Below are positions 34,719-46,400 of a DNA stretch of 64,000 nucleotides, piece after piece (the first letter of the stretch is position 1; each line of letters starts with the position of its first letter). Below the pieces are notes generated by a model. That model saw only the letters and a list, made by a program, of their open reading frames with translations. It was not told the origin of the DNA and searched no databases. The translations under genes and the position numbers were made by a program. Source of the stretch: Thuidium tamariscinum (lineage: Eukaryota; Streptophyta; Bryopsida; Hypnales; Thuidiaceae); the NCBI GenBank assembly GCA_947034885.2, contig OX344749.2:23017501-23081500 (forward strand). Reading direction: 5' to 3'.

Positions 34719-36653
34719 GAATGAATGCAGCGCGCTTGCGCTCGCTGGAGCTCTGATCTCAGCTCAGTACTTGGATGGACGGAGCTTGCGATTCTGCTGC
34801 TCTCAAGGACGCCCGACTCCAATCATGGCAGCACTTCTCTTAGTTGATGGTCAGTGGAAGCACATGCAAGGACTACGTCTTTAAGTGAAAGATGAGGTCT
34901 TCCCTGGACCGAAGGACCAGTTGCAACTTGCAGTGATGCAGTCAGAGTGTGGCATCGGCATCACTTCGGAGACAGAATCTTAAGAATGATACGACTCTTC
35001 GGAGCGACAGACTCGTCGTCTGACTTTTCAAGGTTTTCGTGGAAATCAAGGAGCTCAAACGGAGGCTGTCTGTTTTTGTCTTGGGGTCCACGCCTAACTA
35101 CCTACCTTGATCAGCAATCTGCATATCTTGGGGTCGACTCCAAGAGCGGCGCATTTTTTTTTTCCGGGAGGTGTGAGCTTGTTTCACAAATCAAAAGCAA
35201 GTGGAATTATAAATATTCAATTAAAATTGTAATTTCTATAAATTTTTAAAGTGGTCCCTCCTAGAATTATAAAATCACTTAGATAGAGTGAAATCATGAA
35301 TACCCTAAAAACAACCCATAATTGCTCTCCCATACATCCAATGGGACATCCAATAGGACAAGGAGACTTGCTCCATCACTCAGGTAAAATGCTATAATTT
35401 TTTTATTTTTCACACAATTTTTCTTTGCAAATTTTGAATTCATATTTGCGATTAGAGACCTCAAATTAGGTAGGGGGTTGAAGAAAATAGGGGTGATCAC
35501 GGCCCAAACTAGGGGGCTTTTTGTTTTGATTGCACCTTTGGTAAAACATGGTAAGGCCAAGCAAGGGGGCCAATCCACTTGGATCATCCAATGGTACTTA
35601 AGTGTTTACCATCAAAGGATTGAAATGTACTCCCTTGTTGATATTAATGTAATGATTTTGTCAAAAATTGAATGGATTTTGATGAATTTTTGCACAAAAT
35701 TGTGGTCAAAAGTAAGATGACAAAATTAGGTAGCTCATAGAAAATTAGGCTAGCTTACCTTAATTACAGTTGTGAGGATGAGTGACGATTTTTATAACAA
35801 TATTGTAGAATTCATCAAATTATATACATAACATTGTTAACCATTGAGAGAAGGGGGCTATTTTGCATCCTTGAAAATGGAAACCCTCAATGAACAAAAT
35901 CATGTGATAAAGCTCTTTTGTCAACCCCAATCCTCAAATTAATCCCTAAAGTTTTAAGAAATTAGGCCATATTCATTATATTGAGACTTTTTGCAGATTT
36001 TGAGACAAAATGATAATTATTGAAAAATTCATTTTGAAAAATAGTAATTGAAACCAAAAATAAATAATGCTCAAATAGTGATTCTATAATAAAATTTTAA
36101 AAATTGGTGATGTTACCTACTTATAAAAAAATATTAGTAAGGAAATAAAGCGGTTTATCATTGAGTCGAGAATAAAAATGAGACTCCAACAAGTCTCAAT
36201 ATAATAAATATGACCTTGGCTTCAATCTCCTCAAAAGACTCTTGAAGCATAAGAGGTTTTCTTCCATAGTTGAGAGACGGCGAGTTCCTAGACTGTGGGA
36301 ACTCGCTGCAGCAGCTGATCTACAGTAATCTGATGTGGCACAGAGACTGCCACATCAGATAATAATATTTTATTAAATTAAAAAAATATTTTTTTATTAC
36401 TTATTATTTATTTTTTTAATTATTATTTCATTTTTTAAATATTTTCATTTTTTAAATATTTTTTAAATATTTTTTTATTCTGATCAGCAGGGCTAGTTCA
36501 CAGAAATGAGGAATGAGGCTGAAACAGTCTCTCAACACCCCCGAAAAACTTCTTATGGTTTGAATTAGTACTTGTAATCTCAATTTTTGGCATGACTTTT
36601 TGAAACTTCTTTTGGAGATTGGTATCTCAACAACTTCAAAGGCGTATAAAGTA
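34719..36653. other. Region upstream of the ABCC gene, then AT-rich DNA
   Basis: The first few hundred bases are the likely promoter and leader of the transporter. Perfect hairpins occur at 36288-36313 (GGCGAGTTCC paired with GGAACTCGC) and 36331-36361 (TCTGATGTGGCA paired with TGCCACATCAGA). The second resembles the repeat at 6598 and 7362. No gene recognised. Confidence 0.45.
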
Positions 36654-37335
36654 GGTACACCCAAAATGGCACCTTACCTTAAAGCGCCATCTACAATGTG
36701 CATACATTTTCAAAATTAGTCATGTACCCAGATTGTAGATGGCGCTTTTAGAAACAGACTTTGACCGTTAATAACTTTTGCATACAATATCCAAATCCTG
36801 TATTCTTTGGTGTATTGGAACATGCTTTCAGTCGCCAACAAGATTGTATAAAAATTTGAACATCATGATAAGAAGACTTAGAGAGAGAGAGAGTAAGAAT
36901 AAGAGCATCCCCATGCTTGGCTCAAGCAAATGGTCCGGCCAGGGACCACTTGCCGAGCCATTAAGGAAGCCCGGGCCTAGCTAAAAAAATTTGCCCCACC
37001 CCAATACGGCCAACGAGGTAGGAAAGCAAGCTATTTCGGACTTTGAGGTGCCACCTAAGGAGATTCCGACATGAAAAAAAGACTTTTTCTAATTCCAAGT
37101 GCCTCGGAAGTTGGAAAAAAGGCAAAAAAAAAGGCATGCCGGGTTGACTCTCGATTTGGTGATGGCTCGCCATTTGGCTGAGCCATCACCAAATTTGTCT
37201 AGGCCTGGCCTTATTTTTTCCTTCCCCATGCCTGCCATGAGACAATTCACATGGCCGGGCCCTAACCACTTGCCCAGTTTGCGTCTTGTTTTGTGTAGGC
37301 ATGGGAATGCTCTAAGTGGCGCTTTTGGGTGTACC
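36654..37335. mobile_element. TIR element (GGTACACCCAAAA ends) interrupted by a MITE
   Basis: Left end GGTACACCCAAAATGGCAC and right end GTGGCGCTTTTGGGTGTACC are inverted copies. The inner sequence (CTTTGACCGTTAATAACTTT; CTTTGGTGTATTGGA) is related to 17218-17912. The 410-bp MITE at 36903-37312 splits it, leaving only about 20 bp of the right side. Target duplication not clear. Confidence 0.6.
36903..37312. mobile_element. Tourist/Harbinger-like MITE with TAA target duplication
   Basis: Ends GAGCATCCCCATGC and GCATGGGAATGCTC are inverted copies, and TAA lies on both sides (36900-36902 and 37313-37315). The 3-bp TAA duplication fits the PIF/Harbinger superfamily. Confidence 0.75.
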
Positions 37336-37879
37336 CACCTTAATTCATTTTCAAATTTGACTCACAGTTGATGAGTTGCAACCAATTTCTTTTTTAAATG
37401 GGAAAAAGAGGACAGCAGTCATAGAATGTTGAAACTCATAGACTTTCAGCAAGGCTGCTGGAAGGGTAAGGGCCACTGCAAAAAGGGAGTGGCGGCTGAA
37501 GATTCGCTCTTGCCACAAAGGGCAGCCACTAGCAAGCAACTGCTCGACTAGAGGCATGGGACAATGGGGTTACCTTACTCAAGTCGCAAATTCAGCTTCA
37601 GTTAAATTAATTAAAAATGAAATTTCAAATTAGTTTGTTAATTATAACTAGATAGCCAAATCTACAAATAAATGTAAAGATCGTTCACCAATAATCCATC
37701 CATTCAAGTGAAATACCAATTCATAATGGACCAATTTCCATTAAGAAATTCATGATTGTCACATGAAGAAATTTCCACATGGACACGTTATGAGAAAATG
37801 GGGTAGAGAGGTTGTTTTTATAATAGAATCCATTGTCCATTATGAATCCTCAAAGTGTATGGGATAATTTGAACACTAG

Positions 37880-38290
37880 AGCTTGACCACTCATTGTCAA
37901 AACGCAGAAATTGTGTTCAAAGTAAAATTTCAGACTTCATTTTGGCATAGTAGAATAACTTTTTACACAAAACTTTGAACTAAAAAATATTGAGAAATCA
38001 AGCTAATTTTCATCACTAAATTTTTTTCTAGATTTCAAGTCTTCAATCAAAAGTTATGAACAAAATTCAAAGATGTTTAGAAATGTCCCTTCTAACCCCT
38101 ACTAGAACTTTGTCCGTAACTTTTGATTGGAGGCTTGAAATTTGAAAAGGATTTTTAGAGATAAAAATTATCTTGATTTTTCACATTAATTTATTTTGAA
38201 TTTTTTAAAAAAAGGCTACTTTACTATGACTAAAGGAGGCCTTAAATTTTACTTTGTGTTCAATTCCTCCCTTTAACTTGAACTCTTACT
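37880..38290. repeat. Fold-back repeat family FB, copy 3
   Basis: Contains CATAGTAGAATAACTTTTT, AACTTTGAACTAAAAA and TCAATCAAAAGTTATG, followed by inverted partners (GTAACTTTTGATTGGAGG; ACTATGACTAAAGGAG). Same architecture as the copies near 12.1 and 13.1 kb. Confidence 0.6.
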
Positions 38291-39874
38291 AATCTTAAAA
38301 CACGTATTCCACATAGGTTGTTTTTACTTCCTACCATCCTACTTGTATCAATAGTTTTTTTCCCTCATTTCTCAACAATATTAGGATAGGAGATGTAGGT
38401 GAGATAAACAATAATAGGCATAATTAGATGTATCCCAAAATATAAATGTCTCATATAGCATGGGAATATAGCTCACTGGCAATGGAGTAACATGGAAAAT
38501 AATCAAAAATTTACAAAGATCATCTATGGTTCCTTTGTAGGGTGATTGCAAGAAACACTTCACGTTTTTGGCTCAAAAACATTGTTTTGGGATATAGTAC
38601 TGGTTGTACTACATAATCCTAATTATACAGCGCGTTTGACGCACACCTACAAATCTCAACCATCAATTTCGGTCACCTACAGATCTGGGCCGGCAGTTTA
38701 GTACCATGTAGTACTATAGACTACTACAAAGTACTTCACAGGCCACATGGAGCAGAAAATAACAGAAAAAGGGTTTGTGGACCTTTTTATTTATAATTAT
38801 TCAAAAATAAATAAATAATTATTTTAAGAAATTTATTTTTTTAAACAAAATTTTGCTCACAATGCAACAAAAAATTCATCTAAATTTTTTTTCCTTCTTT
38901 GTAGTCTTTGTGCACAGAAAGGTCACTTTGACCCCATGTGCACAATAGACATGTTATTATTTTCATAAAAACTCATTGCCAACCCTTGAAATGTTAGTAG
39001 ACCTACAACTTGTCCAATTTGTGGCTTCAAATTCGGATTTTTGAGTCAAAAATAGGACTAAAACCTCCCAAAATGGCCAAGATAGATAGCCAATTGGGGG
39101 CAGTTTGAAAATAGTAAAATAATTTTTTTTAAATTGAAAAATTATACAGCATATAAAACTTTTGTTTGAACCTTCATTCCAAATTTCAAGTTGATAGGGC
39201 AAAAGATGCAAAAATTATGAGCAAAAACCTACTTAAAGGCCATATTCGTTAAATTGGGAAAATGTGCAATCTCTTTTTAATCGTGAGCCTAAATTTAGAA
39301 AGTGGAAGTGTTCTTTAAATTGAGACATTTCAATAAATTAAAACAATGAGATGCCAAATTCATTTTAGAAATGAATGAGATGTGAAGTATAATATGAAGA
39401 ATTCACAATAGACATATTGAGTTCAGAATTAATAAACAATCAAAGAATACATAGCAAGTCTAAATTTGCATTTCAAACAAACAAACATTGACAATGTAAA
39501 TTAAAAAAATAAACCACCACATATCAAACAATATAGTAGAGACACGCGAAACACAAAATTTTAATAGGATGCAACATTGTTGCTTTCAATATTCAAAAAA
39601 GATCAATACAATCAATTTAAGAAATAATTTGCAGACTAAATCTTTGTAAATATTTCTTCTAATAGAATATAAATTTTGTTTTGAAGTAAGGTTTTTTATT
39701 TTTATATTTTTTTATATTTCTTCACTCACTACCAAAATAATATAAAAACTAATAATTCTAGTACTACAAAACTTTTTATGTTTTTAAAATTTTTTTTCCA
39801 CAAAATAATAATAAATCATACCAAAAACTTCTAGTAATAGCTACCTAATATTTGTAACTAAAAAATAAACATCT
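38291..39874. other. AT-rich DNA downstream of gene A, with a putative element terminus
   Basis: At 38540-38556 lies GGGTGATTGCAAGAAAC, also present at 11624-11640 and 58539-58555. Within 200 bp follow several GTACTAC/GTAGTACT motifs, the same arrangement as after the 58.5 kb copy. The rest to the stop of gene A is AT-rich with no gene seen. Confidence 0.4.
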
Positions 39875-42712
39875 TCATGCCGTTGATGCATTGTTGCCTT
39901 CGTTGGATACATATGCATGTACTGATGCTTTGATGATAGCCACCTGATTCTTGGGAATTTTGATCTTCGGATCCGAAGTTCCTGCTCTCACACGTGGCTT
40001 CCATCCAGTCATGATGCAATCAGTGTGTACCCAACTCGAAGATATGACCTTGTCTTCGCTCCAAACATTCCCTTGTTTAGTATCCCATCCAATATAGGTG
40101 TTCTTATCAATGTGTTGAAAAGATGTAGGTGTCCAATACTGTAGCTGAATGAAATTAACATGCGCAGGATCAGGACTAGGATTTGTCAATGCCCGAACAA
40201 GCCAAAATGGACGCAAATCACCATCAGCAGGACGCACAGCCACAAAATAACCTGCATACACATCACGAAATGAAGGAAGTGGACGATCACGTCTTCGTCC
40301 AACAAAAGGAGCATCTTCTGCAAACTCCTCACGCATTGTGCCATTGTCAAGGTAGTGATCTACCTCCTCAATGGAGGTAATTGAATGCGGCCAAAATCCA
40401 TCTCGTAAGGTCTCACGCCTTACAAGTGGTTCAAGTAATGCATTTCGCACACCTTCCCAATATTTTTTCACCGGCTCAATCTTCCTTCGAAACTCTCCCG
40501 ACAAGTCTTGATTAGCCATTGCACTCCACAAATCAATGTACCCATCTAAACCCTTCATAACCTCATCAAAGCAACGCATATGTTGGGGAGCCAATGGTTT
40601 TGGAGTACCCCTTGGAACTTTTGGACGCCCATCTGCAGTGTCTTTCCACAATTGAATCCCTCCACCTTCAAGCGGCAACCAATCACTATCTGTGCAAAGA
40701 ATCTTGTATTGCATCAATGGCCATCCATTGGAGTCTTTGTAAAATTTGAATTGTTGGGCTTGAGAATGGCCTTGTAAAGAATCATCACCTGTATGCAAAT
40801 AACCTTCTACATAGCCTTTGAAATCAGGAACCTCTTCAATGAAATGTGGAATCACTGGTTGTGTCTCACAATCCATGAAGGACTTCATCAACCTTGGAAT
40901 TGTAGGGTAGTCATTTGTCTTTAACTTAGTACTCCATCAACCAAAAAGAGCATCGATGTCTTCATGAGTGTGTCCAACAATGAGAAAATTGATGTAGATT
41001 TCACGAAAAATTGCTCTATAGACAAGGAGAGAGCAAAATGCAAAAACCCAACGGTTTTTGTTGTCACCAGATGCATTATTAAGCTGAAGTGTCAATGTTG
41101 GAGGAAGACTTTGAGGTGGAATGACTTCTTGAGGACAAGGAGCAAGTGAGTCTTCACAAATTTGTGACCCCTCTAAAATTGCAACTGATAAAGGATGAAT
41201 AGGATCATCCTTCTCAAACACCTTTCGAGATGAAACCTTAGGTTCAGACTCCAAATCACGCAACAATTTTGCAATAGATCCAATTGTGTGGTTTGAGTCT
41301 GTTGGAAAGATATCCAACCCATAGTGTGCGTACCAAACATCTCCATGTCCATGCGCAATCATGCCCGTAACAGAAAGTGGCATCTTCATGAACGAATCAG
41401 TCCCCTTGTTCTTATGAGAGAAATGAGGAGAAGCAGTCTTTGAGTGATCCATTTTGTCATGAATTATGGTGAGCATCTTGTCGGGGGACTTCTCTGACGT
41501 CAAACGATTGGCATAATACAACTCCCGATGTGCTTGCTGCCCTGCCAGGTGAACTTTCAATTTTTTAGTCCACACTTCTTGAGCATGCGAACGTGGAGTA
41601 CATGCATTCTTCAACTGTTTCAATCTATCACATTGCCCACAACGAGCAAAACTGTCACCACGAGCTTTGGAAGCATACTCTGGAAACGAAGCACGACAGA
41701 TGTTGCTCAATCCACTTGCTGAAACATGTTTCAACTGGAAGGAGGAATTGATACTATTAATCTCAGGCAATGTTTCACTCCATCGAAATGCTGAAGGGAG
41801 GACCATCAAAGGAACTTTCTCTCCTGATGCAAGAGTCCTTGATTTGTGAGGCATTTGGTCTGCACTCCTCTCTAGAACTAATCGAAGTGTGGCAGTTGCC
41901 TGCAATGTTTGAGTGCGTGGCTTCTTCAAGCCCACATTACCATGGTGCTCAGGTTGTTTACCATTTCTTGCTTGCTCTCTGTATCTGTAGTAGGTAGATT
42001 TATGAACTCCATGAATGACACACCAAGCTGTAGGACAGACCTCACGAGAAGCTAAAGTGATCATCTCCCTTCCATTAGAGTCATGGTGGATTTGCTTGTG
42101 TACACCAAGCAAACAAGATTGACGATTGTAAACACCACCTTGAACATACAATTGGTTTCGTATGGCTTGAATCTCCCCACGAGGAAAAGGTTGCAAGCAA
42201 TTTTGCCTACAACAGACCACCGTGGACACCTCAGAAATGGCTCGAGTGATTAAAAGGGCTTCTTTCTTTGGCGTAGTTGCTGATTCCTTTCTCTCACGAG
42301 AACTCTCGTAAGTTCGCACGCTTGTTCGAACACGCCGACCTGATGCAGTTATTGCAGTCTTGAATATGTGAGTTTGGTCATGATCATAAAGGCTAGCACC
42401 ATGAAGAAAGACACGTGAAATAGGCCACGATCGCATGGACCACATCCAAGTAGACGGAACATCAGCCTCATTTAGAGACTGTGCGATTTGAACTGCAACA
42501 CGATCATCTCCGAGAGGATTCCCGTCCATGTCGATCACAAGGGACGCATCGACGCTGTGGCAAATCGCTCTCGCAACCTCAACTCCAGCTTCATTCGTCA
42601 AAGTAACAACTTTAGTGATCCAGGAAGATCGAGGAATTCCCTCACAAGGAGAAACACCCGCCGGCAACGTTGGCAAAGATCTTGTGAACTCATTCATCTC
42701 GAGAGTAGCCAT
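39875..42712 (-). pseudogene. Gene A: DUF7869-type transposase-like protein with one premature TGA
   Basis: One 946-codon frame from the ATG at 42712 to 39875, interrupted only by TGA at 40937-40939. Recognisable parts: a Cys cluster VVCCRQNCLQPF, a helix-turn-helix-like HGVHKSTYYRYREQARNG, a Cys pair FARCGQCDRLK, and the RNase H-like core with TIIHDKMDHSKT, MIAHGHGD, LQLNNASGDNKNRWVFAF and FLIVGHTHEDIDALFG. The stop falls directly after DALFG, where the family continues without interruption, and the frame resumes at once (WSTKLK) for about 350 more residues of conserved C-terminal region. The family occurs in many copies in eukaryotic genomes and is presumed transposon-derived; the catalytic role is inference. 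The upstream 700 bp carries nine copies of the 21-bp palindrome. If TGA is not read through, the product would lack its C-terminal third. Confidence 0.75.
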
Positions 42713-42752
42713 TTCTGCGCAACAGAGAGAATCATTTGTCAGAGAATGAAAC

Positions 42753-43429
42753 GTATCCTCGATTCGAGGATAAATTCTTCTCAACAATTTATCGAATAAA
42801 CGAACTCATACAATAGACCAAATCTGCAACACTTCCCACAAAATAAAAAACAATATTTACTATCAAAATTATTTATATCCAAAATGAACAAAAAATATAC
42901 AATCGTTTAGGCTATTGGTGACAAAGATACCCAACGTCACAATTATCTTCGACTCGAAGATAATGCAGTAACAATACTTATTTAATACTTTTAAATGTTT
43001 TGTTCTGAAAAGATCATCTTCCTCATTTATATACACGATTCAAATAAGAATGAATTATCTTCGACTCGAAGATAAGTGAAGTCGTCAGGACGTATCTACT
43101 TGTATATGTTTACTCCATTATTACTTTTAAATGATCGATCTTGTTTCAGAGTAATATTAAGTCTCCATACATTCCAGCTATCTTCGACTCGAGGATAAAT
43201 GGAGAATTATCCTCTATCCGAGGATAAGTTGAGAAGTATCTTACAAATGAGTATATCTTCCAATTTTTCCACGCGTCACATTACTGTTCAATTTATCTTC
43301 GAGTCGAGGATAAGTACTAATTTATCTTCGAGGCGAGGATACTTCTCATATTATCTTCCCTGAAAGGTTATGTATTTCCTGATCATCTGGAAGATGGTAC
43401 TTCACATTTTATCTCCGAGTCGAAGATAA
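42753..43429. repeat. Cluster of nine 21-bp palindromes upstream of gene A
   Basis: Copies at 42753, 42943, 43055, 43178, 43207, 43293, 43322, 43351 (degenerate) and 43409, each 21 bp. Arms are TTATCYTCGA and TCGARGATAA around one variable base, so orientation is undefined. Spacing is irregular. The nearest copy is 41 bp upstream of the gene A start codon, so the cluster covers its leader and proximal promoter. Possible protein-binding sites, by inference. Confidence 0.85.
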
Positions 43430-46400
43430 ATAACAAGAGTTCAAGTCGTATGAGCACTGTTCCGGATTTTACGGCGTAATATTTGCGGGGCACTGACTTC
43501 CACTCTCACGACAGCCAAGAAAATAATGAACTCTCTCATGATTCCATGATTTCGCGAGACACACACAACACAAACAAGAAAATAACGAACATGATGTGGT
43601 ATCAATACTCAGAGAAGATTAACACAAACTAACAGCATGAATCGTAAGTTCAGAGACGGGATGTCTTGTGACAATGACAAATCATACGGACTCATGAAGA
43701 TGGAAGACACCTACAACAAAAGATGAAGTGCAGCAGAGTAAAAGAAGTGCTACTTCAACATACAACAATCGGGATTGCGTAAGTGGAAATACTTCGTCAA
43801 ATGCAAGAAAAAACGGAATGCAGAACCGCAAGGCGCCGGCGGAGCAGCGTCTTCAACATACACGAAAATGAAGCAGAAATGAAGCAATGGCATTCCTGGG
43901 GAGAGAGACGATGGAAAGAAGGCGGCGGGATGAAGTGGGCGGGAAAGGTGACGGCATTTCGAACCGTGAAGATTCTTCGGACGTAGGGGAGAAGTACCTC
44001 CAAGGTTTAAGGGGCTCTGAAATTCTGAACCACCTTAAAATGGTATTCAACTTGAATGCTGAATAACTTTTCACCAAATCCCGTGGAATTTTAGAATTCC
44101 CTTGCACGATCAATATCCACTTGGGGGAATTTTATGCCGCGACCTTTTTTTAAGCCGGCATAACATCCGAGCCAGAGGTACGAAGTTCAATGGTTGTCCG
44201 GATTTGGAAATCAGAACATTCCAAATTATTTGCGCGTCCTCCTTTTGCGTATTTTGGCTACGTGTCTTCTTATCCTCCTCTCCCTATAAAAATAACTTTT
44301 CATTGTCTTAAAAAAAAATTATTTTTTTCTGGCGGCCCACCAACATGTATTACTTGTTTCTGTGGAATTTGAGAAACTCATCCTATCATCGTGATTTTTG
44401 TCTTATAGTATGCTTAATTTTAATTCTTAAAACCCTAAAGTTCAGTTATTTTCCTTATTTATTTTCAAATTTCACATCTATGAGTTCAATCTTTGTGTAT
44501 TTGGGATCAACCTTTTTTTAAATGTAATGGCAAAGTATGCTCATATTTCAAACAACACATTGAATGTCTGTAAACTAATAATTTTTTCTTTGAGAATTCG
44601 AATTGTTTTGAGCACTACAACTATTGTTGTATCAAACGCATAGGTCTTAAGTCTTAACTTATACGTTGCATTCCTTGTTTTCTCAGTAGTACAAATAGTT
44701 CTATTAATTGAAAATTTGTTGTCAAATTTTTTAATGTATTCTTAATGTTACCACTTAACTTTCAAAAGACACGGACATGCAATCCAATGAAATGTATTTA
44801 AAGAAAAATATGAAAGACACTCTAAAACTTGAATTATAAATCTTTTAATCCTAAACACATTGAGTGCTTCAGATTACATCAAAAGCTAACCTTGTTTAGG
44901 GACTAAAATGAAAATAGATTCTAATGTTCTGATTTTGTATGCCTTTTTTAAAATTACATGCAACTCATAAATGAAAAAAGGAAAGTTAAATTTTGAAAAT
45001 AAATTTTTCTATCCTTAAAGTCTTCCTAGAACTCTTCTCATTTGAAGAAGTAACCATTGTGCACTTCAAATTCACCATGAGTGATCCTCTATTGTGAAAT
45101 TTATACATACATTCTCAACTCTTTCATTTTTCAATTAGTACAAAAAAACATCATTTCAACATACTCTTGATTGTACATTTATAATCTTCTAAAGTGAACT
45201 ATTGCTTGTATATCCATCAACATAGATGAAACTTTCAAATTCACAATGATTGTAGAAGATTAGAGTATAAAGATTACTTTGGAGCCCAATAATACTAAGT
45301 ATTGTAATCAAGTTTTTAATGTACTAATGAGGATCTTTTTAGGAAGAGTAAAAGTATAAATCTCACTTTCCAAATGAATGATTGTGACTTCAATTTAGAA
45401 TTTTGATTGCACATTTTCATATTTTGGTACTAAAAGTCTTCGAGATGAGCCTTTACTATCCTAAAATTTGGATTCAAAATCACATAAGGTATTCACTTAA
45501 TAAACTTAGGAATAGATATAAAAAACAATTAATAAATTGATCGTATACATATTATCCCCTTTACTTTATACTTCTTGATGACAGATTCTTTGAAAATTTC
45601 ACCCCGTGGAAATTTCTTAGAGTAACCTTTACACACTATATATGAGAGTATTTTAGATCCCTAATTTGATTTCCTATAAATTTAAATAGAAAAAGAATTT
45701 TACAAAATGACAATATTTTTCCACTCTAGAAGTTTGTAACTTGAATAATTTTTATTGTTGGTGGTGATTATCATTAGTTACAAATTTTTTTAAATAATAA
45801 AAAAGTACATTGTAGTAAGAGTACAAAACAACTTCCATACCCCTATTTTATATAAGAAGAAACTGTTCAAGGAATGAATACAAAATTATTAAAAATATTT
45901 TCCGTTGAAAGTTTTTTTCGGTTCAATATTGATGCCATATTCATTTACATTTATTCACTAGAAAAATTTGAGCTGAAAAACATAGCTACTTAGGTCATTT
46001 TTCAACCTACTTTACTAATCATTTCATATGTTATTCTAATACAAATTTTTGGCAATACAAGCCTAGTACAGTCATTGTTAAGCACATCTAATAATTATAA
46101 ATTGAAGTCACAGTTTGTAAAAGAATATGTAAGGGGCCTGAAATTCATTGTAACACTTGTTGTCTGATAATATACACTAAGTTATCTTGTGAAGTGGGAA
46201 TTTGACATGTGAATATCAAATTAAAAGACTTTTCAACAGTTACTTATGAACTTCTAGTACACACATGAGAAATTATTATTAATTAACCCATCCACAATTG
46301 ATATTGTAGTATTACTTTGCAAGGCATTTAGTCTTCTATGCACTACGCTATCTCAATCCTTTTATAAGAATTAAAACTTCTGAAAATGATATACCTCTCA

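Noticed and set aside
42488..42799. Plus-strand frame over the gene A start
   Set aside because: Antisense of the gene A N-terminus and a palindrome copy.
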